Assembly: GCA_041488095.1 (NCBI GenBank)
Contig: JBGPOP010000018.1
Span: 1 to 64,000, forward strand
Length of the DNA: 64,000 nucleotides
DNA from: DASYPQ01 sp041488095
Lineage (GTDB): Bacteria > Planctomycetota > UBA1135 > GCA-002686595
Direction of reading: 5' to 3'
Program-made: the position numbers and the translations under genes
Shown: positions 29,169 to 38,342 of the stretch, one piece after another
How positions within the stretch are numbered: the first letter of the stretch is position 1
Layout of the letters: each line of letters begins with the position of its first letter
The notes under the pieces: model-generated
Databases searched by the model: none
Seen by the model: only the letters and a program-made list of their open reading frames with translations
What the model was told of the DNA's origin: nothing

Positions 29169-30289
29169 GGCCTTGGCCTTGTGGAATCGGGGGTCACCCG
29201 CGTTCGTGAGAAGAACGGCAACGCGCAGAACTCCGCCGGATGGCGCTTGCCTTTGATGTCGAGCTCGACCTTCTCGCCCGGCTTGCCCGTGTCGAGCGGG
29301 ACATAGGCCGTGCCGATGTTCGTGTCGAGCGTGGGCGAGGGCGAGCCCGAGCACACGCTGCCGATCTCGCGATCTCCCTGGAAGAGCCGGTAGCCCTGGC
29401 GCGGCACGCGCGGTCCCGACGTGGTGATGCCGACCAGGTGCCTCCTCGGGTTCTTGTGGATACGCTCGAGCGCTGCGCGGCCGATCCAATCGCCCTTGTC
29501 GGGGTGGAACGACACGCCGAAGGCCAGCCCGGCCTCGATCGGGTTGTGCTGCGCGTCGATCTCGTGGCCGTAGAGAGGCATCCCGGCCTCGAGGCGCAGG
29601 GTGTCGCGCGCGCCCAGGCCGATCGGCCGCAGGCCGCGCGCCTCCCCGCCTCGCGCGAGCTCCTTCCATACGCGCTGGGCCTCTGCAGCGGGGATGTAGA
29701 CCTCGAAGCCGTCCTCGCCCGTGTATCCGGTGCGGCTCACGCGGGTCCTCGGCAACCCGCACAGCGTGCCGAAGCCGAAGCGGTAGTACCCGACCGACGC
29801 GATGTCGAGGTCGGGCACGAACGGCTGCAGCACGGCCTGGGACTCCTGGCCCTGGAGCGCGAGCATGGCGAGCTCGCGCGTCTGGTCCTCGATCACGACC
29901 TCCATCCCACCCGCGTGCTCGCGGATCCAGGCCAGGTCGGCCTCGGTGTTCGAGGCGTTGACGACCAGGAACACCTCGTCCTTGCCCTTGTAGACGAGCA
30001 GGTCGTCGATCGGGTTGCCGTCCTCGCGGCAGAAGAGCGCGTAGCGGATCGCGCCTTCGGGGATCTTCGCGCACCAGTTCGTCGCGACGCGGTCGACGAG
30101 CTTCACCCGGTCCTTGCCCGTCACGCGGAGCCTGCCCATGTGCGACAGGTCGAAGAGGCCCGCCTTCGAGCGCACCGTGCGGACCTCGTCGAGGATCGGT
30201 CCGTACTGCACGGGCATGTGCCACCCGCCGAACTCGACCATCTTCGCGCCGAGCGCGACGTGCAGGTCGTGGAGCGGGGTCTCTTTCAT
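29165..30289 (-). CDS. gcvT: glycine cleavage system T protein (aminomethyltransferase)
   Basis: A 374-residue tetrahydrofolate-dependent aminomethyltransferase. Family motifs in order: MVEFGGWHMPVQYGPILDE, FDLSHMGRLRVTGKDR, GNPIDDLLVYKG, SRTGYTGEDGFEVYI and the C-terminal barrel SGSPSPTLDTNIGTAYV. The first ATG within the conserved core is at 30289; the frame stays open upstream but overlaps the riboswitch, so a longer start is excluded. It is the first gene of the gcvT-gcvH-gcvP operon. Confidence 0.96.
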   Translation of the reverse strand: MKETPLHDLHVALGAKMVEFGGWHMPVQYGPILDEVRTVRSKAGLFDLSHMGRLRVTGKDRVKLVDRVATNWCAKIPEGAIRYALFCREDGNPIDDLLVYKGKDEVFLVVNASNTEADLAWIREHAGGMEVVIEDQTRELAMLALQGQESQAVLQPFVPDLDIASVGYYRFGFGTLCGLPRTRVSRTGYTGEDGFEVYIPAAEAQRVWKELARGGEARGLRPIGLGARDTLRLEAGMPLYGHEIDAQHNPIEAGLAFGVSFHPDKGDWIGRAALERIHKNPRRHLVGITTSGPRVPRQGYRLFQGDREIGSVCSGSPSPTLDTNIGTAYVPLDTGKPGEKVELDIKGKRHPAEFCALPFFSRTRVTPDSTRPRP

Positions 30290-30409
30290 GGCGAGGGGGA
30301 CTCTGGGTTCGTCGGAAGCGCTGCAGGGGCGGACGCACCGCTCCCCGCGGGTGTGCCCCTGTTCTCCGCGCCGCGCTCGGCGGCCTCCGTCCAGGGTCGT
30401 CCAAGCCCG

Positions 30410-30493
30410 GGTCCTGGTACCTGAGAGTTTCGCGCGACCGGCGCGCTTGCCCCTTCGGCGTCTCGCATGCCGCGCGAGAGCTCTCCCCAAAGC
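30410..30493 (-). promoter_or_regulatory. glycine riboswitch, single aptamer
   Basis: Read on the minus strand, the leader contains GGGGAGAGCTCTCGCG, the conserved core GCCGAAGGGGCAAG, and GAAACTCTCAGGTACCAGG, which are the hallmark segments of the glycine aptamer (P1 from GAGAG/CTCTC). It lies 121 bases upstream of gcvT, whose product consumes glycine, so switching on by glycine is expected. I see only one aptamer; many glycine riboswitches are tandem. The remaining 30290-30688 space holds no gene and should contain the promoters for gcvT and for the divergent lipoprotein gene. Confidence 0.93.
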
Positions 30494-30688
30494 CTGTGCC
30501 TTCGTTGTGAGTGCGAGACTCTAGTGCGTCCCCCAGGACAAGCCAAGCACCTCCCTCCGATCCTCCGGAAGGGACTCCCCGAGCGCCCAATCTCAAGGGT
30601 GGGCGCCGCCGCGTTCGATAGGTGCCGGGATCCACGCCCCCGCGTGAGCGTTCCCGTCCCTAGCCGAGATCGTCGAGGAAACCCTGCC

Positions 30689-33600
30689 ATGAGTCTTGGG
30701 AACCACCTGCGCTTCCTCCTGTCCGGCCTATCGCTCGTCCCGCTTCTCTTCCTGGCGGGCTGCTTCGGCAGCGGAGGAGGCGGTTCGGGGGCGCTCAACA
30801 CGATCACCAGCGCCGTGCAGGACCTGACCGTGGACCCCGACGGCGCCACGACCGTGATCACCTTCGCCTCGACCCGGCGTCTCGCGCCGGCGACGGCCGC
30901 GAGCTTCGCAGCCGACGGCGGTCAGACGGCGCAGGCGGTCTCCGTCAACGGCGACACGGCCACGATCACCTGGGACCAGCGCGTCTCGCCCAGCCACCGT
31001 GTGCGCGCGGTCGGCCTCTCCGGCGTCGATTCGGCCTTCCACGCGGTCGCCACCAGCGACGCGGCGGCCCCGACCTTCGCGATCACGTCCGCGACGCAGA
31101 ACCCGAACCTCGGCGGCGACACGATCTCGGTCGCCTTCAGCGGGCCCCGGGTCGTCGAAACGCAGGCCGAGGACCCGGCCAACTGGATCCTGACGACGGA
31201 CGGCCAGGCCCTCGACCTGGCCGGATCGGTCCTCGTGCTCGACACGAATGCGCAGACGCTTGAGCTCACCCTCGGCGCGACCGCGAATCTGCACGCGAGC
31301 TTCACCCTCGCCGCCGCGAGCGTGCACAGCGTGGCGGACGTCGCCCTCTCCGCGACGCCCGTCGCCGGCAACGCAACCGGCGACACGACCCCGCCGACGC
31401 TCGTCTCCGCGAACCAGGACCTGACCCAGGACGAGTATGGCCGCGTGGTCGACTTCACCTTCAGCGAGGCGATGGACCCGGTCTTCTCCATCGCGCTCTC
31501 GCACTTCGTGGTGTCCCTGCCGGACATCGCCACGACGGTCGAGCAGCCCGCCGAGGACGTGCTTCGCGTCACCTTCAACAATCCGATCGTGCCCGGGTAC
31601 GACACGGTGACCCTCCAGGGCCTCGTCGACCTGCACGGCAACCCTTTCCCCGACACGGTCCAGGCGATCTCCCAGCCCAATCCGGTCGTCAACGCCTTCG
31701 ACGGCGACGTGCTGGCGGTGACCGTGGCGAACGCGGGCGGCGACTACGTCCAGGCCAGGACGACCCAGGCTTTCGACCCCGACTCGGCGGTCGACCCCGC
31801 GAAATGGAGCCTCTCCGTCGCCGGCAGCGCGGTCGACCTCACCCAGCAGACGCTCTCGTACGACCTGCTGTCGAAGACCCTGACGATCGCGCTCTCTCTC
31901 GACCTCGTGAACGGCGACTCGTTCACCCTCCAGGGCCTCTCGGTGCTCGACGTCGACGGCCAGCCCTTCGTCCTGTCCCAGACCCGGACGGTCGCGGGGG
32001 AGACGACTCCTCCGAGCGCGACCGGCGCCAGGCAGAACCGCACCATCGATCCCACCGGAATGACCGTCGACGTCCAGATGTCGGAAGACGTCGGGCAGGC
32101 GAGCGCGGAGACGCTCGCGAACTGGGCCTCGAGCGGGGGGCAGACTCTGCTCAGCGCGACCCTCCAGCCCGGTCTCGACCTCGTGCGCCTCGTGTTCGAC
32201 GGCGCCATGGTTCCCGGCGACGTGACGCTCTCCGTCCAGGCCGTGCAGGACCTCGCCGGCAACCCCATGGCCTTGCAGGCGGGCATCGCCCTCACCTCGA
32301 CCGACACGACGCCGCCTTCCGTCCAGAGCTTCTGGGCCAACGCCCGGGCGGGCGCGAACAACGACGTCGTCGAGCTCGTCTTCGACGACGACATGGTCCC
32401 CGCCGACGTCACCGACGCCTCGCGCTGGACGCTGCAGTCGCCCGTCGGCACGGCCCGCAGCACGGCCGGCGCGTCGATCGAGTACACCGATCCGGTGCGC
32501 CGGGCGCGTCTGAAGCTCGTGAACGGGGTCAACCTGCGGCGCGGCGACGACTTCAGCATCTCCCTGTCGGGCGTGCGCGATCTGGGCGGCAACGCGCTCT
32601 CGTCGGCGGCCCTGACCGCTCTCGTGACGGCCGAGACGACGCTGCCGACCGTCCACACGGTGTGGCGTCCCAGCGCGAGCTCCGACCAGCTCGAGGTGCG
32701 CTTCAGCGAGCCCTGCGATCTGCTCACCGACCTCTACCAACCGGTCTCGAACCCGGCCGGCACGCGCTACGTGCTGCGCGACTCCTCCGGGATCCAGCGC
32801 GGTCTCGCGACGGCCGCGACCTCCCTCGACGACGGGCTGGGAGCGCTTGTGTCCTTCGGGATCGTGGTCGACCCGTCCGACACGCTCGACGTGCTCGGCC
32901 CGACCGATCTCGTCGGCAACCCGCTCTTCCCGGCGCTGCTCCTGCCGACCGTCGCCGAGGACCCCTCCGCGCCAGGGCTCGCGCCGGGGATGTCGGAGTA
33001 CGTGTCTGTCTCGGGGGAGGAGAACGATCAGATCACCGTGAAGTTCGACCGCCCGGTGAGCCCCTGGACCATCACCGACCACGTCCACTACACGCCCACC
33101 GGGCCGACGACGGTCCTGAAGCGGACCCTCGAGCTGACCTTCGACGGGGTCGACACGGTGGTCGTGCCCCTGCGGAGCAATCCGACCGACTACGACCTCC
33201 TGACCGGGTCGGGCTACGACCTGGAGATCGACGGCATCCTCTCAGCGCAGGGTGTGCCGATGAGCGGCCCCCAGAGCGAAACCGGGATCGTCGTGAGCGG
33301 CGATTCGATCGGCCCCGGCGTCCAGGCCGACAAGGTGCGGATCGATCCCGCCACGGCGAACGCCCTGCTGGTCGAGTTCAGGGAGGCCGTGGCCCCTCCC
33401 TCGGCCACCGATCTCTCGAGCTATCTCTACGACGGCGTGAACGCGCCTGTGGCCGCGCAGCTCCTGGGCCAGCGCGGCGTCCGCCTCGCCTTCGCCCTGG
33501 CCCCCCAGGTGGGCCACAGCCTGACGATCTCCGTCAGCGACCGCGCCGGCAACCCGAGCGGCCTTCTCCTCCGAACCGTCACCGCCGCGGACACGAGCGG

Positions 33601-34213
33601 TCCGCTGGTCTCGAGCGTGCAGGGCGTGATTCGCGAGGGATGGGGCGGCGACGAGGTGCTCGTCACCTTCGACGAGCCCGTCACCGGGACGACGGCGCTC
33701 AACTCCGCCAACTACGCCGTCCAGAGCGGCGCCTCGGTGCGCAGCCTCTCCGGCGCGTCCTTGAGCTACTCCAGCGGCACGAGCGTCGTGCACATCCGCC
33801 TCGCCGGGGGACAGGATCTCCAGGCCGGCGTGCCGGTGAACGTGACCATCTCGGGCGTCCAGGACTTCAGCGGCAACCCGATGTCCGCCGCGGTCCAGGT
33901 GGGCGGACCGACGAGCGGCGACTCGACCCCGCCTGCCTTCGCCAACGCCTTCGTCAACCTCCGCGCGGACGCGAACGGGGCGGTCGTCGACGTGTTGTTC
34001 AGCGAGGACGTCGACCCGACCTTCGCTGCGAACCCGCTCAATTGGGGCGCCTCGGGGGGAGTGACCGTCCTCTCCGTCTCGATGCAGGAGCGCAACCACG
34101 CCCGCATCACGCTTTCCGGGCCCTTGGCTGCGGCCGGGACCCTCCAGATGACGGGCCTGCCGGACGTCGCCGGGAATGCCTCGGGAACGATCTCCGTCGA
34201 CCCCGAGGAGTAG
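30689..34213 (+). CDS. giant lipoprotein with Ig-like (SwmB/Big-type) repeats
   Basis: A 1174-residue surface lipoprotein. The signal peptide ends in the lipobox LAGC (Cys25), followed by a Gly-rich linker. The rest is built of about ten beta-sandwich repeats of roughly 95-110 residues, each opening with a phrase like DTTPPTLVSANQDLT or ETTPPSATGARQN and carrying a VDFTFSEAMDP or VELVFDDDMVP strand. This matches Ig-like domains of the SwmB / SbsA type. Such proteins act as stalks or adhesins; no catalytic domain is seen. The ATG at 30689 precedes the signal peptide directly. The downstream cassette begins 62 bases after the stop, and a link to it is possible but unproven. Confidence 0.85.
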   Translation: MSLGNHLRFLLSGLSLVPLLFLAGCFGSGGGGSGALNTITSAVQDLTVDPDGATTVITFASTRRLAPATAASFAADGGQTAQAVSVNGDTATITWDQRVSPSHRVRAVGLSGVDSAFHAVATSDAAAPTFAITSATQNPNLGGDTISVAFSGPRVVETQAEDPANWILTTDGQALDLAGSVLVLDTNAQTLELTLGATANLHASFTLAAASVHSVADVALSATPVAGNATGDTTPPTLVSANQDLTQDEYGRVVDFTFSEAMDPVFSIALSHFVVSLPDIATTVEQPAEDVLRVTFNNPIVPGYDTVTLQGLVDLHGNPFPDTVQAISQPNPVVNAFDGDVLAVTVANAGGDYVQARTTQAFDPDSAVDPAKWSLSVAGSAVDLTQQTLSYDLLSKTLTIALSLDLVNGDSFTLQGLSVLDVDGQPFVLSQTRTVAGETTPPSATGARQNRTIDPTGMTVDVQMSEDVGQASAETLANWASSGGQTLLSATLQPGLDLVRLVFDGAMVPGDVTLSVQAVQDLAGNPMALQAGIALTSTDTTPPSVQSFWANARAGANNDVVELVFDDDMVPADVTDASRWTLQSPVGTARSTAGASIEYTDPVRRARLKLVNGVNLRRGDDFSISLSGVRDLGGNALSSAALTALVTAETTLPTVHTVWRPSASSDQLEVRFSEPCDLLTDLYQPVSNPAGTRYVLRDSSGIQRGLATAATSLDDGLGALVSFGIVVDPSDTLDVLGPTDLVGNPLFPALLLPTVAEDPSAPGLAPGMSEYVSVSGEENDQITVKFDRPVSPWTITDHVHYTPTGPTTVLKRTLELTFDGVDTVVVPLRSNPTDYDLLTGSGYDLEIDGILSAQGVPMSGPQSETGIVVSGDSIGPGVQADKVRIDPATANALLVEFREAVAPPSATDLSSYLYDGVNAPVAAQLLGQRGVRLAFALAPQVGHSLTISVSDRAGNPSGLLLRTVTAADTSGPLVSSVQGVIREGWGGDEVLVTFDEPVTGTTALNSANYAVQSGASVRSLSGASLSYSSGTSVVHIRLAGGQDLQAGVPVNVTISGVQDFSGNPMSAAVQVGGPTSGDSTPPAFANAFVNLRADANGAVVDVLFSEDVDPTFAANPLNWGASGGVTVLSVSMQERNHARITLSGPLAAAGTLQMTGLPDVAGNASGTISVDPEE

Positions 34214-34275
34214 GCCCGCGGGGGGGTTTCCGCTTCAGGGAGGCCTCGCGGCTGCCCGATAGGAGCTTGCCCCTC

Positions 34276-35427
34276 ATGCGCGGCGGCCTCCGTGAGGAGG
34301 GCGCTGCCTGCAACCGGGAACCGCCACCGAGGCAAACCCCCTTGAGTTCGATCTCCGAGGACCGTCTACCGATCGTCGAAGACGTCGTCGCCACCCTGAC
34401 CACCTCGGCCGGGGCCGGGTACGGTGGCGCTGCGGCACTGCGCGCGGGGATGCGCCGCGCCACCGACCAGTTCGACGAGCACGCCGCGGCCGCGCTCGCT
34501 CGCGCGCTCGTCGACACCCTGTCGCAGTCCCCCGACAACGTGCGCGTGCTGGAGACGCTCGTCATCCTCGGGCTGGCACATCCGGGAGCCCTGGCTCAGC
34601 ACCGCATCTCGCTCACCACCGAGGGACGGCGTCTGGCGGTGCTGCTCGAACAGGCCGGCCAGTTCGAACGGGCCTACTGCTTGGGCGAGCTGATCGCCGA
34701 GCGCGCCCTGCCGGAGAACGGGGGCGTGACCCCCGAGAGCGCCCAGGCCGTCGAGCAGCTCGTGCGAGACGCCGATTTCGCCGCGGCCCGCGGCCGGACC
34801 GAGGCGGCGATCCGCTGTCTGCTGGAGGCGCAACGCATCGATCCCGAACGCCAGGACGTCGTGCGCGCGATCCGCGACCTGCGCCGCCGGCGGGAGTTCC
34901 GCAAGGCCAGGACCGTCCGAGCCCTCAAGCTCGCCTTCGCCTTCACCCTGCTCTCGGGCGTCGGCACGGCGATCCTCCTGCGGGAGACCCGCATCTGGAG
35001 CCATTGGAAGGCGCTGCCCATGGCGGACCCCGACGACCTCGGAGCGATGCGCGCGCGATTGGACGGGATCGACGCGATGTTCGCGCGGGAGCAGGTCTGG
35101 ATCACGATGCCGGCTGCGCTCCTGGATCGCGACCGCCTGCGCCACGACATCGCGCTGCGCGCGAGACCGGTCCTCCCCGTTCTGACCGACGTCGCGCCCG
35201 AGCTCGAGGCTCAGACCCAGGCCAGCGGCGCGTACGAGCTCGCGGAAGAGGCGCGCGTGAGCGGCCTCCACCACGCCGAAAAGGGGCTCATCACCGAAGC
35301 GATCGCAGACCTGAGGCGGTCGCTGGAGCTGGCTCCTGCGGAGTGGGTCCACCGCGACAAGGTCCAGGCCGACGTGAACGCGCTGGAGGCCTGGCAGAAG
35401 AAGAACTCGCTCGAGGGCGGCAAGTGA
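34276..35427 (+). CDS. TPR-like protein with one membrane helix, first gene of the MglA cassette
   Basis: A 383-residue protein. An N-terminal soluble region of about 210 residues has helical repeats (EQAGQFERAYCLGELIAERALPE; RTEAAIRCLLEAQRIDPE). One transmembrane helix, ALKLAFAFTLLSGVGTAIL, lies near 215-234, and the C-terminal part has a TPR-like pair (AEEARVSGLHHAEKGLITEAIADLRRSLELAP). The start is uncertain: ATG at 34276 or TTG at 34342. The next gene starts with GTG overlapping this stop (GTGA). Function not recognised; its place suggests a scaffold or adaptor for the GTPase switch. Confidence 0.7.
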   Translation: MRGGLREEGAACNREPPPRQTPLSSISEDRLPIVEDVVATLTTSAGAGYGGAAALRAGMRRATDQFDEHAAAALARALVDTLSQSPDNVRVLETLVILGLAHPGALAQHRISLTTEGRRLAVLLEQAGQFERAYCLGELIAERALPENGGVTPESAQAVEQLVRDADFAAARGRTEAAIRCLLEAQRIDPERQDVVRAIRDLRRRREFRKARTVRALKLAFAFTLLSGVGTAILLRETRIWSHWKALPMADPDDLGAMRARLDGIDAMFAREQVWITMPAALLDRDRLRHDIALRARPVLPVLTDVAPELEAQTQASGAYELAEEARVSGLHHAEKGLITEAIADLRRSLELAPAEWVHRDKVQADVNALEAWQKKNSLEGGK

Positions 35428-36542
35428 AGTTCCTCCGAGGATGGCTCGCGAGCGGCCGCGTGCGCCAGGCGAAGAAGCGCCTGGCGGCAGACCCGTCGTC
35501 GCGCCACTACTTCGAGCTGGCGCACGAGCACGCCCTGGCCGAAGACCTCGACACGGCGCTGAAGGTCACCGCCGAGGGTCTGCGCGCCTACCCCGGAGAC
35601 GCGGAGCTCAGTCGACTGTCCGACCTCTTCCGCTCGCTCGCGCTCGAGAACCGCACCCGCGCTCTGACGCGCGAGCTCGCGACCGCTCCGCGCCCGGCTC
35701 TGTGGCGCGAGATGTGCGAGACCCTGCTGGATTCCGGGCGCTACGTGCGCGCTGAGGAGGCGGCCGCCGAGTGGTACCGCAGCCTGCAGACCGGCGAGGC
35801 GCAGCTCTACCGAGCCCGTGCCCGCGCCCAGCGCTTCTTCTCCGACCGGCGTCGCGACGACGGAAAAATGGCCTTCGAGCTGGCTGACGCGGCCGAAAAG
35901 CTCCTGCCGGGCGATCCGCGGCCCCTGGACCTGCGCGCGGAGATCGCCGCTCGCGCCGGGGTGTGGAGCGAGGCGCGCAAGGATCTCGCGCGGCTGCTCG
36001 AGATCAAGCCCGGCGATCAGGCGGTCGAGGCGCGCTTCCGCATGGCGGTCGCCATGTACGAGGGGCCCAAGACGATCGACCAGGCCCTGCGGGAGGTCGA
36101 GCGCAGCGGCCACCTCGCCGACGAGCGGCGAGACAAGATGCTGAGGACCGCTCACCTGGAGGCGGAGGAGAAGGACGACCCGGCCGCAGCGCCCGCGCGC
36201 GCACGGCCGCTGCTCCAGGCCATCGCTCGGGCTCCGGGCGTGCATGCCGCCTTCTACCTGCGAGGCTCGACCGCTCTCGTGCAGGGGCCCAAGGGACCGA
36301 CGGCCGAGCGCATGGCGCGATCGGTCCGTGAGATCCTCCTGGCCTCGCGCAGCGCGGCGCGCAAGCTCGGGCTCGGCCAGGCCTGCGACGTGCGCCTCGA
36401 GGGAGACTTCGGAACGCTGCTCCTCACGCCGGGCGAGCTCGGCGCGGGAGCCCTGTGGATCGCGGGCGAGGTGACCCGTCGGCACGAGGAGGGTCTGCGT
36501 GACCTCTCGGCCGCGGCCAGTTCCGCGGGGGGGGGCGCATGA
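35424..36542 (+). CDS. TPR protein with C-terminal roadblock-like domain
   Basis: A 372-residue soluble protein. Residues about 10-250 are TPR-like helices (ALAEDLDTALKVTAEGLRAYPGDAELSRLS; GVWSEARKDLARLLEIKPGDQAVEARF). Residues about 258-350 (LLQAIARAPGVHAAFYLRGS, then ALVQGPKGP and a hydrophobic strand GTLLLTPGELGAGALWIAGE) resemble the roadblock/LC7 fold of MglB-type proteins. The GTG start is set by overlap with the upstream stop, and its own stop overlaps the next ATG (ATGA), so translation is coupled on both sides. Confidence 0.65.
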   Translation: MKFLRGWLASGRVRQAKKRLAADPSSRHYFELAHEHALAEDLDTALKVTAEGLRAYPGDAELSRLSDLFRSLALENRTRALTRELATAPRPALWREMCETLLDSGRYVRAEEAAAEWYRSLQTGEAQLYRARARAQRFFSDRRRDDGKMAFELADAAEKLLPGDPRPLDLRAEIAARAGVWSEARKDLARLLEIKPGDQAVEARFRMAVAMYEGPKTIDQALREVERSGHLADERRDKMLRTAHLEAEEKDDPAAAPARARPLLQAIARAPGVHAAFYLRGSTALVQGPKGPTAERMARSVREILLASRSAARKLGLGQACDVRLEGDFGTLLLTPGELGAGALWIAGEVTRRHEEGLRDLSAAASSAGGGA

Positions 36543-37075
36543 AGGCCGCCCTCGGGCCGCTGGCCGCGCTGCAGGGCGTTCACCTGGCCATGCTCGTCTC
36601 CCAGGATGGCGTGCCCATCGTCGTCCGCGGCGAGACGCGCCAGAGCGGCGGCAAGGAGCGCATCGAGGACGCCGAGGTGCTCGCCGCGCTCGCCGCGGGG
36701 TGGATAGCCGACCTGGCCCGTGCGACCGCGCCCATCTCCTGGGCCGCGCCCCGGCACATCGTGCTGCGAGCGTCGCGGGGCACACTGATCGCATTGCAGG
36801 TGCCCCGGGCCCTGCTCGTCGTCGTGCTCGGTGGCGGGATGCAGCCGGCGGAGCTGCGGCTTCCGATGGAAGCCGCCGTGGCGCGCCTTCAGCGCAGTCT
36901 CAAGGTGGGCGTCCAGCGCTCATCTGCGGGCGCCGAGGTGGTCGAGGTTGAGAGCGAGAATAACCATCCGCCGGGGATCCTCCCCGTGCGGAACACGGCC
37001 CCGGTATCGGCGGCCGATGAGATCGGGACGGCACAGAACAGGGCATCCGAGCCTTTCGGACCCTCCGGGGAGTGA
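36539..37075 (+). CDS. roadblock/LC7-like protein
   Basis: A 178-residue protein. Residues 1-125 fit the roadblock/LC7 pattern: GVHLAMLVSQDGVPIVVRGE, an Ala-rich helix LAALAAGWIADLARA, a HIVLRASRGTLIALQVPRAL strand pair, LLVVVLGGGMQPAELRLPME, and a final helix. Such domains dimerise and bind or activate MglA-type GTPases. The last 50 residues are polar and poorly structured. It overlaps the upstream gene by four bases and ends 3 bases before the MglA-type gene, which makes a partnership very likely. Confidence 0.75.
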   Translation: MKAALGPLAALQGVHLAMLVSQDGVPIVVRGETRQSGGKERIEDAEVLAALAAGWIADLARATAPISWAAPRHIVLRASRGTLIALQVPRALLVVVLGGGMQPAELRLPMEAAVARLQRSLKVGVQRSSAGAEVVEVESENNHPPGILPVRNTAPVSAADEIGTAQNRASEPFGPSGE

Positions 37076-37078
37076 GCC

Positions 37079-38329
37079 ATGGTGCAGATCAACTTTGCTC
37101 AGAAGCAGGTCAACGCGAAGATCGTCTACTACGGACCCGGGATGTCGGGCAAGACCACGAACCTCGAGGTCGTGCACCAGCGGGCTCCGACCGCCAACCG
37201 CGGCGACCTGACGAGCATCAGCACGGACGGCGATCGCACGTTGTTCTTCGACTTCATGCCGCTGGACCTCGGGACGGTCGCAGGGATGCGAACCTGCTTC
37301 CAGATCTACACGGTGCCGGGCCAGGTCTACTACAACTCGACGCGCAAGCTCGTGCTCCAGGGCGTGGATGGCGTCGTATTCGTCGCCGATTCCTCCGCCG
37401 CGATGGTCCAGGAGAACCTCGAGTCCCTCAAGAACCTCGAGCAGAACCTGAACGAGTACGGCAAGAGCCTGGCCACGCTGCCGCACATCATCCAGTTCAA
37501 CAAGCGCGACCTGCCCGACGCGATGCCGGTCGAGGAGTTGAACCGGCTGCTGAACGCACACGCCGCGCCCTGCTTCGAGGCCGTGGCGAACAGCGGCCAG
37601 GGCGTGTTCCCGACGCTCAAGGCGCTGGCCGCGCGCGTGCTCGAGACGATCCACACCGGATCCCGCGGAAGCTCGCCCCAGCCGTCCGGCGCGCCCCTGC
37701 CCTCGCCCGCTCCGGCCCCGTCTGCGAGCGGGACCGCCTACACCGCGCGGCCGCTCAGCCAGACCGGGTACGCGGCCGGCGTCGCCAAGCCGGCGGCGCC
37801 CGCGCCCGCGACGATTCCGATGCCGACGCGTCCGGGCCTCGCCGCCGCGGCGCAGGCACCCCTTCCGAAGATCCAGCACCGCGCGCCTGCGCAGACCAGC
37901 GCGGACCCGAACTCGAGGACCGCGTTCCACGCGCCCCCCGCGCCCGCGATCGCCGCGCAGGGACAGGCCCCGATCCCCATGCAATCGATCTCGATGTCGG
38001 CCGCGGCGCCGCAGCAGGTCGTCCACGCTCACGGCGCGCCTGCGCCCGGCATGGTCTCGGCTCCGCCCTCGGCGCCCTCGGCCAGCCTGCAGATGATGAG
38101 GTCGGACCCGTCCGCACACATCTCCCCCGTCGCTCCAGCCCGTCCGCGTGCACCCGCCCCGGCCCGCCCGATCGCGCGTCCCTCGAGCGCTCGCACCACG
38201 TCCGCGCGGGTTCCGGGCCCGATCTCCGCTTCCAGCGAGAGCGGCCAGAAGAAACAATTCACCACGCTGATGCTCGTCCTCGCGGCCCTCATCGCGGGCG
38301 CCGTGATGGCCGTGGCGGTTCTTTCGTGA
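37079..38329 (+). CDS. MglA-type Ras-like GTPase with C-terminal membrane anchor
   Basis: A 416-residue protein. Residues 1-195 are an MglA GTPase: P-loop GPGMSGKTTN at 19-28, FDFMPLDLG at 57-65, the G3 motif TVPGQVYY at 78-85 followed by STRKLVLQGVDGVVFVAD, the G4 motif NKRD at 141-144, and a SGQGV segment at 172-176. Residues about 196-390 are a Pro/Ala/Ser-rich disordered linker. Residues 393-416 form a hydrophobic helix (TTLMLVLAALIAGAVMAVAV) that reaches the C-terminus, so the protein is probably tail-anchored. The well-known Myxococcus MglA is a soluble protein of about 195 residues. It is surrounded by roadblock genes. Confidence 0.9.
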   Translation: MVQINFAQKQVNAKIVYYGPGMSGKTTNLEVVHQRAPTANRGDLTSISTDGDRTLFFDFMPLDLGTVAGMRTCFQIYTVPGQVYYNSTRKLVLQGVDGVVFVADSSAAMVQENLESLKNLEQNLNEYGKSLATLPHIIQFNKRDLPDAMPVEELNRLLNAHAAPCFEAVANSGQGVFPTLKALAARVLETIHTGSRGSSPQPSGAPLPSPAPAPSASGTAYTARPLSQTGYAAGVAKPAAPAPATIPMPTRPGLAAAAQAPLPKIQHRAPAQTSADPNSRTAFHAPPAPAIAAQGQAPIPMQSISMSAAAPQQVVHAHGAPAPGMVSAPPSAPSASLQMMRSDPSAHISPVAPARPRAPAPARPIARPSSARTTSARVPGPISASSESGQKKQFTTLMLVLAALIAGAVMAVAVLS

Positions 38330-38342
38330 GAGGAGTCTCGCC

